Shown here piece after piece: positions 25,460-33,545 of a stretch of DNA of 64,000 bases. The notes below the pieces were generated by a model. The model worked only from the letters and a program-made list of their open reading frames with translations. It did no database searches and had not been told where the DNA came from. The translations under genes and the position numbers were made by a program. The DNA comes from Halorubrum sp. Atlit-26R. Its GTDB lineage: Archaea; Halobacteriota; Halobacteria; Halobacteriales; Haloferacaceae. Location of the stretch: positions 147,745 through 211,744 of the forward strand of contig NZ_QPLT01000005.1 in the NCBI RefSeq assembly GCF_003666015.1. The letters are read 5' to 3'. Within the stretch, counting starts at the first letter, position 1, and every line of letters starts with the position of its first letter.

Positions 25460-26719
25460 CTACTCGTCGGCTTCGACCGCGTCGTCGCCGTCGCTCTCCT
25501 CGGCCGCGACCTCCTCGGCGACCGCTTCGAACGCCGCGAGGATGACGCGCTTGCACGCCTGCCCCTCGGTGCTCCAGTGGTGGGCGTAGTCGAGCATGTC
25601 GTCGTAGATGTCGGGCTTACAGCCCGCCGCCTGCGGGTGGCCGCCGCCGTTCACGCGACCGGCGACCTCGTGGGCGTGCCGGAAGTCGTCGGAGCCGCGG
25701 ATGGAGGCGGACCCCGCGGGTTTGACGATCACCGCGGCGTCGGCGCCCGCCTCGCGGAGCCCCTCCGCGACCTCGTTCTGCGAGCAGCGGCCGTAGGTGA
25801 CCGCGACGCGCCAGTCGCCGACCTCGTGGGTGACCGCGCGGTCGACCGCGAGGTCGATGCGGGCCTCCTTCTCCACGCGGCGGTCCTCGACGAACGAGCG
25901 CACCGTTTCGGGGAGGTCGACGCCGTACGCGCCGATCACGGCCGCGTACTCCTCGGCGCCGGCCCAGTAGGAGTAGTCGGCGAGGTCGTCGGAGCGCGGG
26001 TCCTCCTTGATCCAGAGGTCGTGGTCGCGCGTGACTTCCGCGAGCTCGGTCCAGCGGTCGTCGAACGCGTACTCCAGCGACCGGAGCGTCACGTCGGCGG
26101 TGCACTCCTCGTCGGAGTCGCCGACGACGAGGTCGACGCCGGCGTCGCGGACCGCGGCGGCGGTGTCGTCGTCCCACTGGTGGTGGTCGAACCAGCGGAT
26201 CGCGTCGGTCGACGCCGCGAGCGCCTCAAGCGGCTCCGCGATCCACTCGTAGTCGTCGGGACAGAGGTCGCAGACGAAGAGGTCGATGCCGTCGTCGGCG
26301 TACGCCTCGACACGTTCGAGCGCGGTGTCGATCGAGTACGGGCCCGCCGAGAGCAGGCCGACCGGCGACTCGGCGTGCGCGTCGGCGAGGGGGTCGTCGT
26401 CGGACTCCTCGTCGCTCGCGTCGTCGTCCGCGTCGTCATCGGTCTCCTCCTCGTCGTCCGCCAGCCGCGCCGCGATGGCGTCCTCGAAGGGTTCGACGTC
26501 GAGCGCGGCGTCGTACGCCTCGCGGATCATCGCGGCGCAGGCGAGGCCGTCGGCGTCGCCGTCGGCGATCACGACCGCCTCGCAGCCCTCGATGGCCTCC
26601 CTCGCCCGTCGCTCCGCGCGCTCGTCGTCCAGCGAGTCGGGGTAGAAGAATCCCTTCCCCGGCAGCTTCGTGTACCGCGATCGGGGGGCCTCGCCCGTCT
26701 CGATGAGGTCGTCGTCCAT
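25460..26719 (-). CDS. DHH-family phosphoesterase (RecJ-like, DHH-DHHA1)
   Basis: A 419-residue protein with the DHH core: VVIADGDADGLACAAM (metal-site Asp cluster), FVCDLCPDD, WFDHHQWDDD (Asp-His-His) and a C-terminal DHHA1 domain with NGGGHPQAAG. It has a haloarchaeal acidic insert (about residues 89-112). Such enzymes remove nucleotides from DNA/RNA ends or cleave small phosphodiesters. The N terminus (YTKLPGKGFFYPDSLDDE) is conserved in haloarchaeal members. The exact substrate is not decided by sequence. Confidence 0.83.
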   Translation of the reverse strand: MDDDLIETGEAPRSRYTKLPGKGFFYPDSLDDERAERRAREAIEGCEAVVIADGDADGLACAAMIREAYDAALDVEPFEDAIAARLADDEEETDDDADDDASDEESDDDPLADAHAESPVGLLSAGPYSIDTALERVEAYADDGIDLFVCDLCPDDYEWIAEPLEALAASTDAIRWFDHHQWDDDTAAAVRDAGVDLVVGDSDEECTADVTLRSLEYAFDDRWTELAEVTRDHDLWIKEDPRSDDLADYSYWAGAEEYAAVIGAYGVDLPETVRSFVEDRRVEKEARIDLAVDRAVTHEVGDWRVAVTYGRCSQNEVAEGLREAGADAAVIVKPAGSASIRGSDDFRHAHEVAGRVNGGGHPQAAGCKPDIYDDMLDYAHHWSTEGQACKRVILAAFEAVAEEVAAEESDGDDAVEADE

Positions 26720-26810
26720 ACCGTCGAGGCGGGCGGCAGCCGGAAAACTCCGCCGCTCTCGGGCCGGTCGCGCGGCGTCGCGTTCGGCGGCCGCCGACCT
26801 CCGCGACCGC

Positions 26811-27275
26811 TCAGATCGTCGTCCGCCGCGGGTCCTCGTCGGTCAGCTGTCGCACCGTCAGCACCGGCACCGGGCAGGTCCGGACGACGCGCTCGGCGAC
26901 GGAGCCGATGAGGAAGCGGTTCTCGCCGTGGCGCCCCCGAGTCCCCATCGCGACGAGGTCGGCGTCGACCGACCGGGCGTAGGAATCGATCTCCGAGGCC
27001 GGGCGCCCCTCGCGGACCTCGATCGTGACGTCGAGGTCGCGGTCGCGGTCGTGCGCGGCGTCCGCGACGCGGTCGAGCGCGTCACGTCCCTGGTCGTCGA
27101 GCGCGTCGCGGAGGTCCTCGCGGACCCTGTCCGGCGACGACTCGACCTCGCCGGCGTCGACGACGTACACCGCGTGGACCTCGGCGTCGAACCGCGCCGC
27201 CACGTCGACCGCGACCGAGACGGCCCGCTGAACGCTGTCGGAGCCGTCGGTCGCGACCACGATGGTGTCGAACAT
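26811..27275 (-). CDS. Universal stress protein
   Basis: A 154-residue USP. It starts MFDTIVVATDGSDSVQRAV and has the ATP-binding signature GTRGRHGENRFLIGSVAERVV (G-x2-G-x9-G-S), then the final strand CPVPVLTVR. A normal-length stand-alone USP of the ATP-binding type. Start at 27275 is chosen because that is the usual USP N terminus; the open frame further upstream runs into the dispersed element. Confidence 0.88.
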   Translation of the reverse strand: MFDTIVVATDGSDSVQRAVSVAVDVAARFDAEVHAVYVVDAGEVESSPDRVREDLRDALDDQGRDALDRVADAAHDRDRDLDVTIEVREGRPASEIDSYARSVDADLVAMGTRGRHGENRFLIGSVAERVVRTCPVPVLTVRQLTDEDPRRTTI

Positions 27276-27363
27276 GGCCGTCCGTTCGCCGCAACGGCAC
27301 CTAAAACCCGGCGGTCGGGGGAGGGGAGACGGCGCGAAGCGAGGCGAGCGCGACGACGTTCTA

Positions 27364-27669
27364 TTTATAAATAGCCGGACTGGGCGGCGGCGCGTGCCGA
27401 CGAGCGGCCGCCTGTGGCGGTCGCGAGTCGCACGCGCGAGGGAGTCGGTCGCCGAGCGAAGCGACGGCGACCGACGAGGCTGGGGAGGCGTGAGGGGGTG
27501 CTGTGCGGGGCGGGACTCAAAGGGGCAGTCGGCGAGGCGGGCGCAGGCGACGTAAGCACTGGAAGGAGCGAGCAACGCGAGCGACTGAAGCGCGCAACGA
27601 GCGTGCGCCCGCCTCGCCGGCTGGGGCTTTGGAGGCGTTCGCCGCCGATCTATTGTCGATTATTTATAA
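27364..27669 (+). repeat. Dispersed structured element, copy 3 (inverted relative to copies 1, 2 and 4)
   Basis: On the plus strand this copy reads in the proposed RNA direction. TTTATAA boxes are at 27364-27370 and 27663-27669. Helix 3 is GCGGCCGCC/GGCGGTCGC (27404-27412, 27416-27424), with a G-T (G-U in RNA) pair at the changed base. Helix 2 is GTCGGTCGCCG/CGGCGACCGAC. Blocks GGGACTCAAAGGGGCAG and CTGGGGCTTTGGAGG frame helix 1, a perfect 16-bp inverted repeat (27530-27545, 27604-27619). The element fills most of the 469-base gap between the USP gene and pitA. The ends outside it hold AT-rich patches only. Confidence 0.75.
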
Positions 27670-27744
27670 GCGAGCGGGTGGGGATTTGGAGGAATTCTCT
27701 GCCGACCCGTCGTATTTATAAAAGACTGCGCGCGTCCAGTCCCG

Positions 27745-29355
27745 TTACGCTAAGAAGACGTGCCGGGGACGGTCGGCGAGCACGTCGCGGCCCCACTGGA
27801 CGGTCTCGGAGAACTCGTCGGAGCGGAAAAAGGCCATCGCGTCCTCCTTCGCGTTCCACTGGCTGGCGATGAACATGTCGTTCTCGTCTTCGGTGTTCAC
27901 CATCAGGTCGGTCTCGACGTGGCCGTCCATCTCCCCCAGCAGGTCGCCGACGTCGTCGAAGGTCTCGACGAACTCCGACTGGTAGTCGGGCTTGACGGTG
28001 TAGAACATCCCCATCGTGCCGAAGCCGGACTCCTCGCCGGCGCGGGCGACGATGTCGGGCAGCTCCGAGAGGAACCCGGCCGCGGTCTCCGCGGCCGAGG
28101 CCGTGTCCCAGATGGAGACGACCGCGGCGCGGTCGGTGTGGCGCCCCTCGTACACCGCGGTCTTGACGTGGGTGCCGTAGTGGTCGAAGTTGCCGCGCAG
28201 GCCCTCGACCTCGTCGAACAGCTCGTCGACGTCGGCCTCGCTGTACAGCACCGTGGCGTACACGTCCTCGCCGTGGGGCTTCCCGGCGTAGATGTCGAGG
28301 TCCGCGAGCTCGCCGCGGATGTCCTCGCCGGAGGCTCCGTCGCCGGCCTCCTCCTCGCCGTGGGGATGGTCCCCCTCGCCGCCGGCCTCCTCGCCGTGCG
28401 GGTGATCGCCGTGCGCGGAGCCGCCGCCGGCGCCCGAGTGGTCGTGCCCCTCGCCGCGTCCGTGCGCGTCGTCGCCGTGGCCGCCGCCCTCGCCGTGATG
28501 GCTCCCCTCGTCGTCGCCGTGATGGCCGCCCTCACCGTGCGGGTGGCCGCCGCTGTCCTCCTCCGGAACGCGCCCGGTCGGAACCGTCTCGCCCGCGAGG
28601 AACGCGTCGAGGTCGGTCGGCGGGAACCGGCGGCCGACGTAGAAGTCGCCGAACTCGCCGTACCGCGAGGAGGCGGGGTCGAACCGCATCTCGTAGACGA
28701 TGTCCTTGATGTCGGTCGGGTCCGCGCCGAACAGCGTGACGCCCCACTCGTGCTCGTCGAAGCCGACGGAGGAGGCGATCACCTGTTTGATCTTGCCGGC
28801 GTACTCCTTACCGACCTCGCCGTGGCCGGCCATCAGCTCGGCGCGCTCCTCGAACTCGAGGTCGTACCAGTTGTGCTCCTCGCCGCGGCGCTTGCTCATC
28901 GGGTAGAAGCTGACGTACTCCTCGTCCGGGATGTCGGGCTTCAGCTTCCCCTCGATGTAGCGGCGAAGCCCCTCGTCGACGGCGTCGGCGCCCTCCTCGA
29001 AATAGTCGTCCGAGACGTACCCGGACACCTCGGTGACGGAGACGTAGGAGGTCTCCCGCTCGGTGAACTTCGCGAGCGCGGTGTCCTCGAAGCGGCGCTC
29101 GATCGCGGAGAGGTCGTCGAGCGACGGCCGGAAGTGGAGACAGAGGAAGTCCGCCTTGTGCCCGAGCACCGAGAACAGCGCGGACTCGCCGTCGTCGGCG
29201 TCGGCGACCAGTTCGCGGTGTTTCAGGAAGGCCTCGCCCTCCTCGATCGCTCGTCGTCGCTCTGACTCGGGCGCCTCGCGCCACGCGTCCCAGTCGATCG
29301 AGCGGAAGTCGTGCAGCGAGAACCACCCTTCGGCGGTCTGTGGAGCCTCGACCAT
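27745..29355 (-). CDS. pitA: PitA-type protein: chlorite-dismutase-like domain fused to a Dabb-type domain by a His-rich linker
   Basis: A 536-residue haloarchaeal fusion. The N-terminal about 245 residues are a Cld/HemQ-like heme-binding domain (LHDFRSIDWDAWRE, YFEEGADAVDEGLRR, VTLFGADPTDIKDIVYEMRFD). Residues about 265-345 form a linker of Gly, His, Asp and Glu (GHHGDDEGSHHGEGGGHGDD) that must bind metals or heme tightly. The last about 190 residues are a Dabb/ABM-like ferredoxin-fold domain (FYTVKPDYQSEFVETFDDVG). The family was described in Haloferax as PitA; roles in heme or coproheme chemistry are proposed. MVEAPQTAEGW is taken as the start. Confidence 0.85.
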   Translation of the reverse strand: MVEAPQTAEGWFSLHDFRSIDWDAWREAPESERRRAIEEGEAFLKHRELVADADDGESALFSVLGHKADFLCLHFRPSLDDLSAIERRFEDTALAKFTERETSYVSVTEVSGYVSDDYFEEGADAVDEGLRRYIEGKLKPDIPDEEYVSFYPMSKRRGEEHNWYDLEFEERAELMAGHGEVGKEYAGKIKQVIASSVGFDEHEWGVTLFGADPTDIKDIVYEMRFDPASSRYGEFGDFYVGRRFPPTDLDAFLAGETVPTGRVPEEDSGGHPHGEGGHHGDDEGSHHGEGGGHGDDAHGRGEGHDHSGAGGGSAHGDHPHGEEAGGEGDHPHGEEEAGDGASGEDIRGELADLDIYAGKPHGEDVYATVLYSEADVDELFDEVEGLRGNFDHYGTHVKTAVYEGRHTDRAAVVSIWDTASAAETAAGFLSELPDIVARAGEESGFGTMGMFYTVKPDYQSEFVETFDDVGDLLGEMDGHVETDLMVNTEDENDMFIASQWNAKEDAMAFFRSDEFSETVQWGRDVLADRPRHVFLA

Positions 29356-29397
29356 ACGTCGGGTTCGGGCCGCGCGACTTAGGGGTTTGCGGGTCGT

Positions 29398-29458
29398 CCC
29401 GCGTGCCGGAAACGGAACCACGGTCGCGGGGCCCCGCGTGCCGGAAACGGAACCACGG
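29398..29458. repeat. 26-bp tandem direct repeat between pitA and the ABC exporter
   Basis: Two identical 26-bp units (29398-29423 and 29433-29458), each beginning CCCGCGTGCCGGAAACGG and ending AACCACGG, are spaced 35 bp start to start in the divergent promoter region. They lie 43 bases before the pitA ATG and about 58 before the ABC gene ATG, so a regulator binding both sites could control either gene. Confidence 0.7.
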
Positions 29459-29484
29459 CCGGGACGCCGGCGGCGCCCGCATAG

Positions 29485-29491
29485 CATTTTA
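29485..29491 (+). promoter_or_regulatory. TATA-like box of the ABC-2 exporter
   Basis: CATTTTA is 30 bases before the ATG at 29516 and just downstream of the second 26-bp direct-repeat unit, so a bound protein could block the basal transcription factors. Confidence 0.5.
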
Positions 29492-29515
29492 TGTCAGACT
29501 GACGTTTCGGGTCGT

Positions 29516-30526
29516 ATGCCCGCTGAAACGTACCCCTCCGACGACCCGACCGCGTCGACCGACGACAGACCGGTCGCCGTTCGGACGACCGGCCTGACGA
29601 AACGCTACGGCGACGACGTGCTCGCGGTCGACGACCTCGATCTCACCGTGTACGAGGGCGAGATATTCGGCTTCCTCGGGCCGAACGGCGCGGGGAAGTC
29701 GACGACGATCGACGTGATCATGGACTACGTCCGCCCGTCCTCCGGGAGCGCGACCGTCCTCGGTCGCGACGCGCAGGCCGAGACGCGCGCGGTCCACGAG
29801 CGGGTCGGCATCCTCCCCGACGGGTACGGGCTCTACGAGCGGCTCACCGGGCGCAAGAACCTGGAGTACGCGGTGGCGTTGAAGGGCGCCGACGACGACG
29901 TCGACGACCTGCTCGACCGCGTCGGCCTCGAATCCGCCGCCGCCGACCGCGCCGTCGGCGGCTACTCGAAGGGGATGACCCAGCGGCTGGCGCTCGCGAT
30001 CGCGCTCGTCGGCGACCCCGACGTGCTGATCCTCGACGAGCCCTCGTCGGGGCTCGACCCGAACGGCGTCCGCCTCGTCCGCGAGATCGCTCGCGACCAC
30101 GCCGACCGCGGGAAGACGGTGTTCTTCTCCAGCCACATCCTCAGTCAGGTCGAGGCCGTCTGCGACCGCGTCGCGATCCTCGACCGGGGGCGACTCGTCG
30201 CCGTCGACACGATCGACGGGCTCCGCGAGGCGCTCGACACCGGCTCGACGGTGACGCTCACGGTCGACGCCGTCCCGGACCGGCTGACGCTCGGGGAACT
30301 CTCGGGCGTCGACGACGTCGCGGTCGACGGCCGGACGATCCGGGTGCGCGTCGGCGAGGCCGCCGCGAAGGTCGACGTCATCGACCGGGCCCGCGACGAC
30401 GGGGCCGCGATCCTCGACGTCGCGATCGCGGAGTCGTCGCTGGAGGACCTGTTCAGCGCGTACACCGGCGGGTCGCCGCCGGATCGAGACGCTCCGGTCA
30501 CCCGCGGCCCGGAGGCGGATCGATGA
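29516..30526 (+). CDS. ABC-2 type transporter ATP-binding protein
   Basis: A 336-residue ATPase. Walker A FLGPNGAGKST, the Q-loop region GILPDGYGLYERLTGRKN, signature GGYSKGMTQRLALA (YSKGM in place of LSGGQ, usual for ABC-2 exporters), Walker B LILDEPSSGLDPNG and the H-loop FFSSHIL. A C-terminal regulatory domain of about 100 residues follows. It overlaps the permease gene by four bases (ATGA). The cargo is unknown; this class exports lipids, drugs or small peptides. Confidence 0.9.
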   Translation: MPAETYPSDDPTASTDDRPVAVRTTGLTKRYGDDVLAVDDLDLTVYEGEIFGFLGPNGAGKSTTIDVIMDYVRPSSGSATVLGRDAQAETRAVHERVGILPDGYGLYERLTGRKNLEYAVALKGADDDVDDLLDRVGLESAAADRAVGGYSKGMTQRLALAIALVGDPDVLILDEPSSGLDPNGVRLVREIARDHADRGKTVFFSSHILSQVEAVCDRVAILDRGRLVAVDTIDGLREALDTGSTVTLTVDAVPDRLTLGELSGVDDVAVDGRTIRVRVGEAAAKVDVIDRARDDGAAILDVAIAESSLEDLFSAYTGGSPPDRDAPVTRGPEADR

Positions 30527-31362
30527 CCCGGCGCGTCCAGCTGACGATCGCACGCAAGGAGTTCGGCGACGCCCTCCGATCGCGGGTGGTCTGGGCGATC
30601 GTCGCGGTCATCGCCGCGGTGTCGTCGCTGTCTGCGGCGCTCCCGCTGCTCGTCCCCGAGGCGGACGTGGGCGCCGGTCCCGAGGCGGCTATCGGCGGCG
30701 CGTCGCAGTTCGCCGGGCTGCTCGTCCCGATCATGGCGCTGATCGCGGCGTACCTCTCGGTCGCCGGTGAGCGGGAGTCGGGGAGCCTGAAGGTGTTGCT
30801 CGGGCTTCCGCCCTCGCGCGGCGAGGTGATCGTCGGCAAGTTCCTCGGGCGGGGCGTCGCGGTCGCCGGCGGGATCGCCGCTGGCTTCGCGATCTCGGGC
30901 GCGGTCACGGCCGCCCTCTACGGCAGGCTCCCGGTCGCCGCGTTCCTCGCGACGACGGCGCTGACGGTGCTGCTCGCGGTCTCGTTCCTCGGGATCGCGG
31001 TCGGGATCTCGGCGGTCACGGCGACGCGGGCCCGGGCGATGACGCTCGCTATCACGGCGTACCTCGGCCTGACGCTCCTCTGGGACCTCGCCCCGAACGG
31101 CGTCCACCTGCTGGTCACCGGCCGACTCCCCGGCGCCGGCGTGCCCGCGTGGTTCCTGCTCGTGCGCGGGCTCAGTCCGACCGGCGCGTACAACGCGCTC
31201 GTCCAGCGGACGCTGCTCGGCGACGCCGGCGTGGCGGCGGCGACCGGCGGCCCCGCGCCGGCGTTCCTCAGCCCCGTCGTGTTCCTCGCGGTCATGGTCG
31301 CGTGGGCCGCGGTTCCGCTCGCCGTCGGGTACCTCGGCTTCCGGCGCGCCGACCTGAGCTGA
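30523..31362 (+). CDS. ABC-2 type transporter permease
   Basis: A 279-residue membrane protein with six predicted membrane segments: the first at about 20-42, then around 62-82, 105-130, 140-165, 170-190 and a last one at about 245-268. SVAGERESGSLKVLLGLP is the conserved cytosolic loop of NosY/CcmB-like ABC-2 permeases, where the ATPase couples. Translationally coupled to the ATPase gene. A PadR regulator gene follows in the same direction after 105 bases. Confidence 0.88.
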   Translation: MTRRVQLTIARKEFGDALRSRVVWAIVAVIAAVSSLSAALPLLVPEADVGAGPEAAIGGASQFAGLLVPIMALIAAYLSVAGERESGSLKVLLGLPPSRGEVIVGKFLGRGVAVAGGIAAGFAISGAVTAALYGRLPVAAFLATTALTVLLAVSFLGIAVGISAVTATRARAMTLAITAYLGLTLLWDLAPNGVHLLVTGRLPGAGVPAWFLLVRGLSPTGAYNALVQRTLLGDAGVAAATGGPAPAFLSPVVFLAVMVAWAAVPLAVGYLGFRRADLS

Positions 31363-31467
31363 TCCGGATCACCGTCGACATCGGCCGTCAAGCGCTCTCA
31401 GTCCGGTCGTTCGGCCGTGATCGCCGTGACCGAAACCCTTTCGACGCGACCCCGAAAAATCGGGACG

Positions 31468-32052
31468 ATGCGGAAAAGCGGCCCGCCGAAAGGACTGATC
31501 TCGTACCTCGTGTTGGAGCTGCTGGACGAGCGCCCGCGGTACGGGTACGAGCTGCTCGGCGAGATCACGTCGATTAGCGGCGGCCACTGGGAGCCCTCCT
31601 ACGGCTCCGTCTACCCGATCCTCTACAAGTTCGAGGAGGAGGGCGTCGCCGAGCGCGTCGAGCGCGACGACGAGCCCGACCGCAAGTACTTCGCGCTCAC
31701 CGACGCGGGCCGCGAGGAGCTCGCCGAGAAGCGCCGCGAGATCGGCGGCGAGGCGAGCGACTTCGGCGACGTCGTCCTCGGCTTCTATCACCTGTACGCC
31801 GCGCTCGCGACCGACGACCGCTTCGAGGTGGACGACGCGGACGCCGACTGGGGGTTCTCGGAGCGGTACAGCGCGTGGATCGTCGAACAGATGATCCGCC
31901 ACCACGAGCGGGACTTCGGCGAGTTCGAGCGGATCGACGCCTCCCCGGAGGAGTTCTACGCGGAGGCGGACGGCTCTGACGCCGCCGACGCGGAGGAGTC
32001 GGAGGGAGCGTCCGGCGCCGAGGAGTCCTCGTCCGGCGCGGCCGACGACTGA
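31468..32052 (+). CDS. PadR family transcriptional regulator
   Basis: A 194-residue winged-helix repressor. The domain starts SGPPKGLISYLVLELLDERPRYGYELLGEI, and the wing carries GSVYPILYKFEEEGVAERV and the PadR-typical YFALTDAGREEL. A helical dimerisation region follows, then a disordered acidic tail (AADAEESEGASG). PadR proteins often repress adjacent efflux transporters, so the ABC-2 exporter just upstream is the likely target (inference). ATG at 31468 chosen; an upstream start would only add a non-conserved 17-residue stretch. Confidence 0.85.
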   Translation: MRKSGPPKGLISYLVLELLDERPRYGYELLGEITSISGGHWEPSYGSVYPILYKFEEEGVAERVERDDEPDRKYFALTDAGREELAEKRREIGGEASDFGDVVLGFYHLYAALATDDRFEVDDADADWGFSERYSAWIVEQMIRHHERDFGEFERIDASPEEFYAEADGSDAADAEESEGASGAEESSSGAADD

Positions 32053-32086
32053 CGCCGGAGGATCGGCCCGCGGCGGAACGAGCCTC

Positions 32087-32905
32087 TCACCGGTGGAGCA
32101 GCCGCCACAGGAGCCCGCCCGGGAGCCCCGCGCGCACGAGGCGGTCGTACAGCCGGTCGGGGAGGACGCTCGCGAGGCGCGGCAGCCACCGCGCCCGGCG
32201 GCTCACGCGGTAGCGCGTCCGCGGCCGGTCGGCGGTCGTCGCGGTCACCACGCGCTCGACGACCGTCTCGACGTCGGTGGCGGCCGGCGAGTACCCCTCG
32301 AACGCGCGGTAGGCGTCGGCGTAGGGGCTCTCGTCGCTCGCCCCCGCGCCGCCCGCGCCCCCGATCGCCGCAGCGGCCCGCTCGTTGAACCCGGTCCGGA
32401 CGGGGCCGGGCTCGACGAGCGTCACGTCGACCCCGTGCGGCCCGACCTCGCGGCGCAGGGCGTCGACGTAGCCGTCGAGGCCCGCCTTCGCGGCGCTGTA
32501 CGCGCCGTGGTACGGCAGCGCCACCGAGCCGACCATCGACCCGACGACGACGACCCGGCCGCCGCGCTCGCGCAGCGTCGGGAGCGCCGCGGCGACGGTC
32601 ACGTGGACCGCGGTCAGGTTCGTCTCCAGCTGTCGCCGGAACGCCTCCGCGGAGGTGTCCTCGGCCGCCGCGATCTCGTAGCCCCCGATACAGGAGACGA
32701 CCGCGTCGAGGGGGCGGTCCGCGAGCAGGTCGCGGACGGCCGCCTCGTCGCGGAGGTCGATCGCGGCGGTCTCGACCGCGTCGGACAGTCCCGCGAGCCC
32801 CGCCGCGTCGCGGTCTACCCCGAGGACGTCGTGACCGGCGGCCGCGAGCGAGCTCGCGACGCCCCCGCCGATCCCGCCGGCGGCTCCCGTCACGAGAACG
32901 TACAT
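32087..32905 (-). CDS. Short-chain dehydrogenase/reductase
   Basis: A 272-residue SDR. Cofactor motif VTGAAGGIGGGVA (TGxxxGxG) at the N terminus with VDRD at the end of strand 2, the Asp suggesting NAD preference. The active-site Ser is in VVGSMVGS and the catalytic Tyr-x3-Lys is YSAAKAG. TLVEPGPVRT follows as usual. The C-terminal helix-rich part (ARWLPRLASVLPDRLYDRLV) resembles retinol-dehydrogenase-like SDRs. Substrate unknown. It is convergent with the PadR gene. Confidence 0.87.
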   Translation of the reverse strand: MYVLVTGAAGGIGGGVASSLAAAGHDVLGVDRDAAGLAGLSDAVETAAIDLRDEAAVRDLLADRPLDAVVSCIGGYEIAAAEDTSAEAFRRQLETNLTAVHVTVAAALPTLRERGGRVVVVGSMVGSVALPYHGAYSAAKAGLDGYVDALRREVGPHGVDVTLVEPGPVRTGFNERAAAAIGGAGGAGASDESPYADAYRAFEGYSPAATDVETVVERVVTATTADRPRTRYRVSRRARWLPRLASVLPDRLYDRLVRAGLPGGLLWRLLHR

Positions 32906-33034
32906 GACGGGAATTCGCGCCGCGACCAGTAGACGGTGGCGGTTCGGGGCGTCGGCGGGCGCTGACCGGAGCCCCGGCCCGGATCGGCGTCCCGGTTCGG
33001 AGCGCGGCGCCGACCTCGCTCCGACGCCCGAAGG

Positions 33035-33041
33035 CATATAT
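33035..33041 (+). promoter_or_regulatory. TATA-like box of the small zinc-finger gene
   Basis: CATATAT sits about 30 bases before the ATG at 33066, supporting leaderless transcription of this short gene. Confidence 0.55.
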
Positions 33042-33065
33042 CCGCCACGGGCGATTGTCGGCGTA

Positions 33066-33287
33066 ATGTCCACCGACGAGCCGTCCGTCCCGATCGTGTG
33101 CGACGAGTGCGAGACGGAGACCCGCGTGCCGCTCGACGACCTCGCGGACGCGCTCGAGAAACACAACGCCCAGAAGCACGACGGCGAGTCCGTCGCCGAG
33201 GTCGACCCGGCGATCAAAGACCGCCTCGCCGACCTCGTCGCCGAGGATCTCGGGCTGTTCGACGAGGACGCGACCGAGCGGCCGTGA
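33066..33287 (+). CDS. Small C2H2-like zinc-finger protein
   Basis: A 73-residue acidic protein. Cys12 and Cys15 (IVCDECET) and His33 and His38 (EKHNAQKHDG) form a C-x2-C ... H-x4-H set that could hold one zinc ion. The rest is helical and acidic (VDPAIKDRLADLVAEDLGLF). Small single-zinc-finger proteins of 60-80 residues are numerous in haloarchaea and some regulate biofilm or motility, but no role can be assigned here. The next 258 bases hold the promoter region of the ABC importer. Confidence 0.7.
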   Translation: MSTDEPSVPIVCDECETETRVPLDDLADALEKHNAQKHDGESVAEVDPAIKDRLADLVAEDLGLFDEDATERP

Positions 33288-33378
33288 GACCGTACGCCGT
33301 CTGATTCGGGCGACCGGGTCGCCGCCGACAGACTCCCGCGTACGCGCCGCGCGATCGAGCGCCGGACACGGAGGGGAA

Positions 33379-33508
33379 CACCAGCAACAATTGCGTCGTT
33401 CGATGACGAGCGCTGCTCCGAAATGTTTCTTAAAATCCGGTTTCAGTCCCGAGCGGCTCCGAATTTCGAATTCCTCGACGTCACCGGAACGCGCTTCCGT
33501 TGCTGGTG
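33379..33508. repeat. 10-bp inverted repeat upstream of the SsuA-like gene
   Basis: CACCAGCAAC (33379-33388) is matched by GTTGCTGGTG (33499-33508) in the 258-base gap. The arms are 110 bases apart with AT-rich sequence between them (TTTCTTAAAAT near 33425, possibly a promoter). They could be regulator half-sites or the ends of a small remnant. Weak evidence only. Confidence 0.35.
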
Positions 33509-33545
33509 ACGCGAGAGTGTTGCCCGCGGAGCCGCTTCCGTGCGT

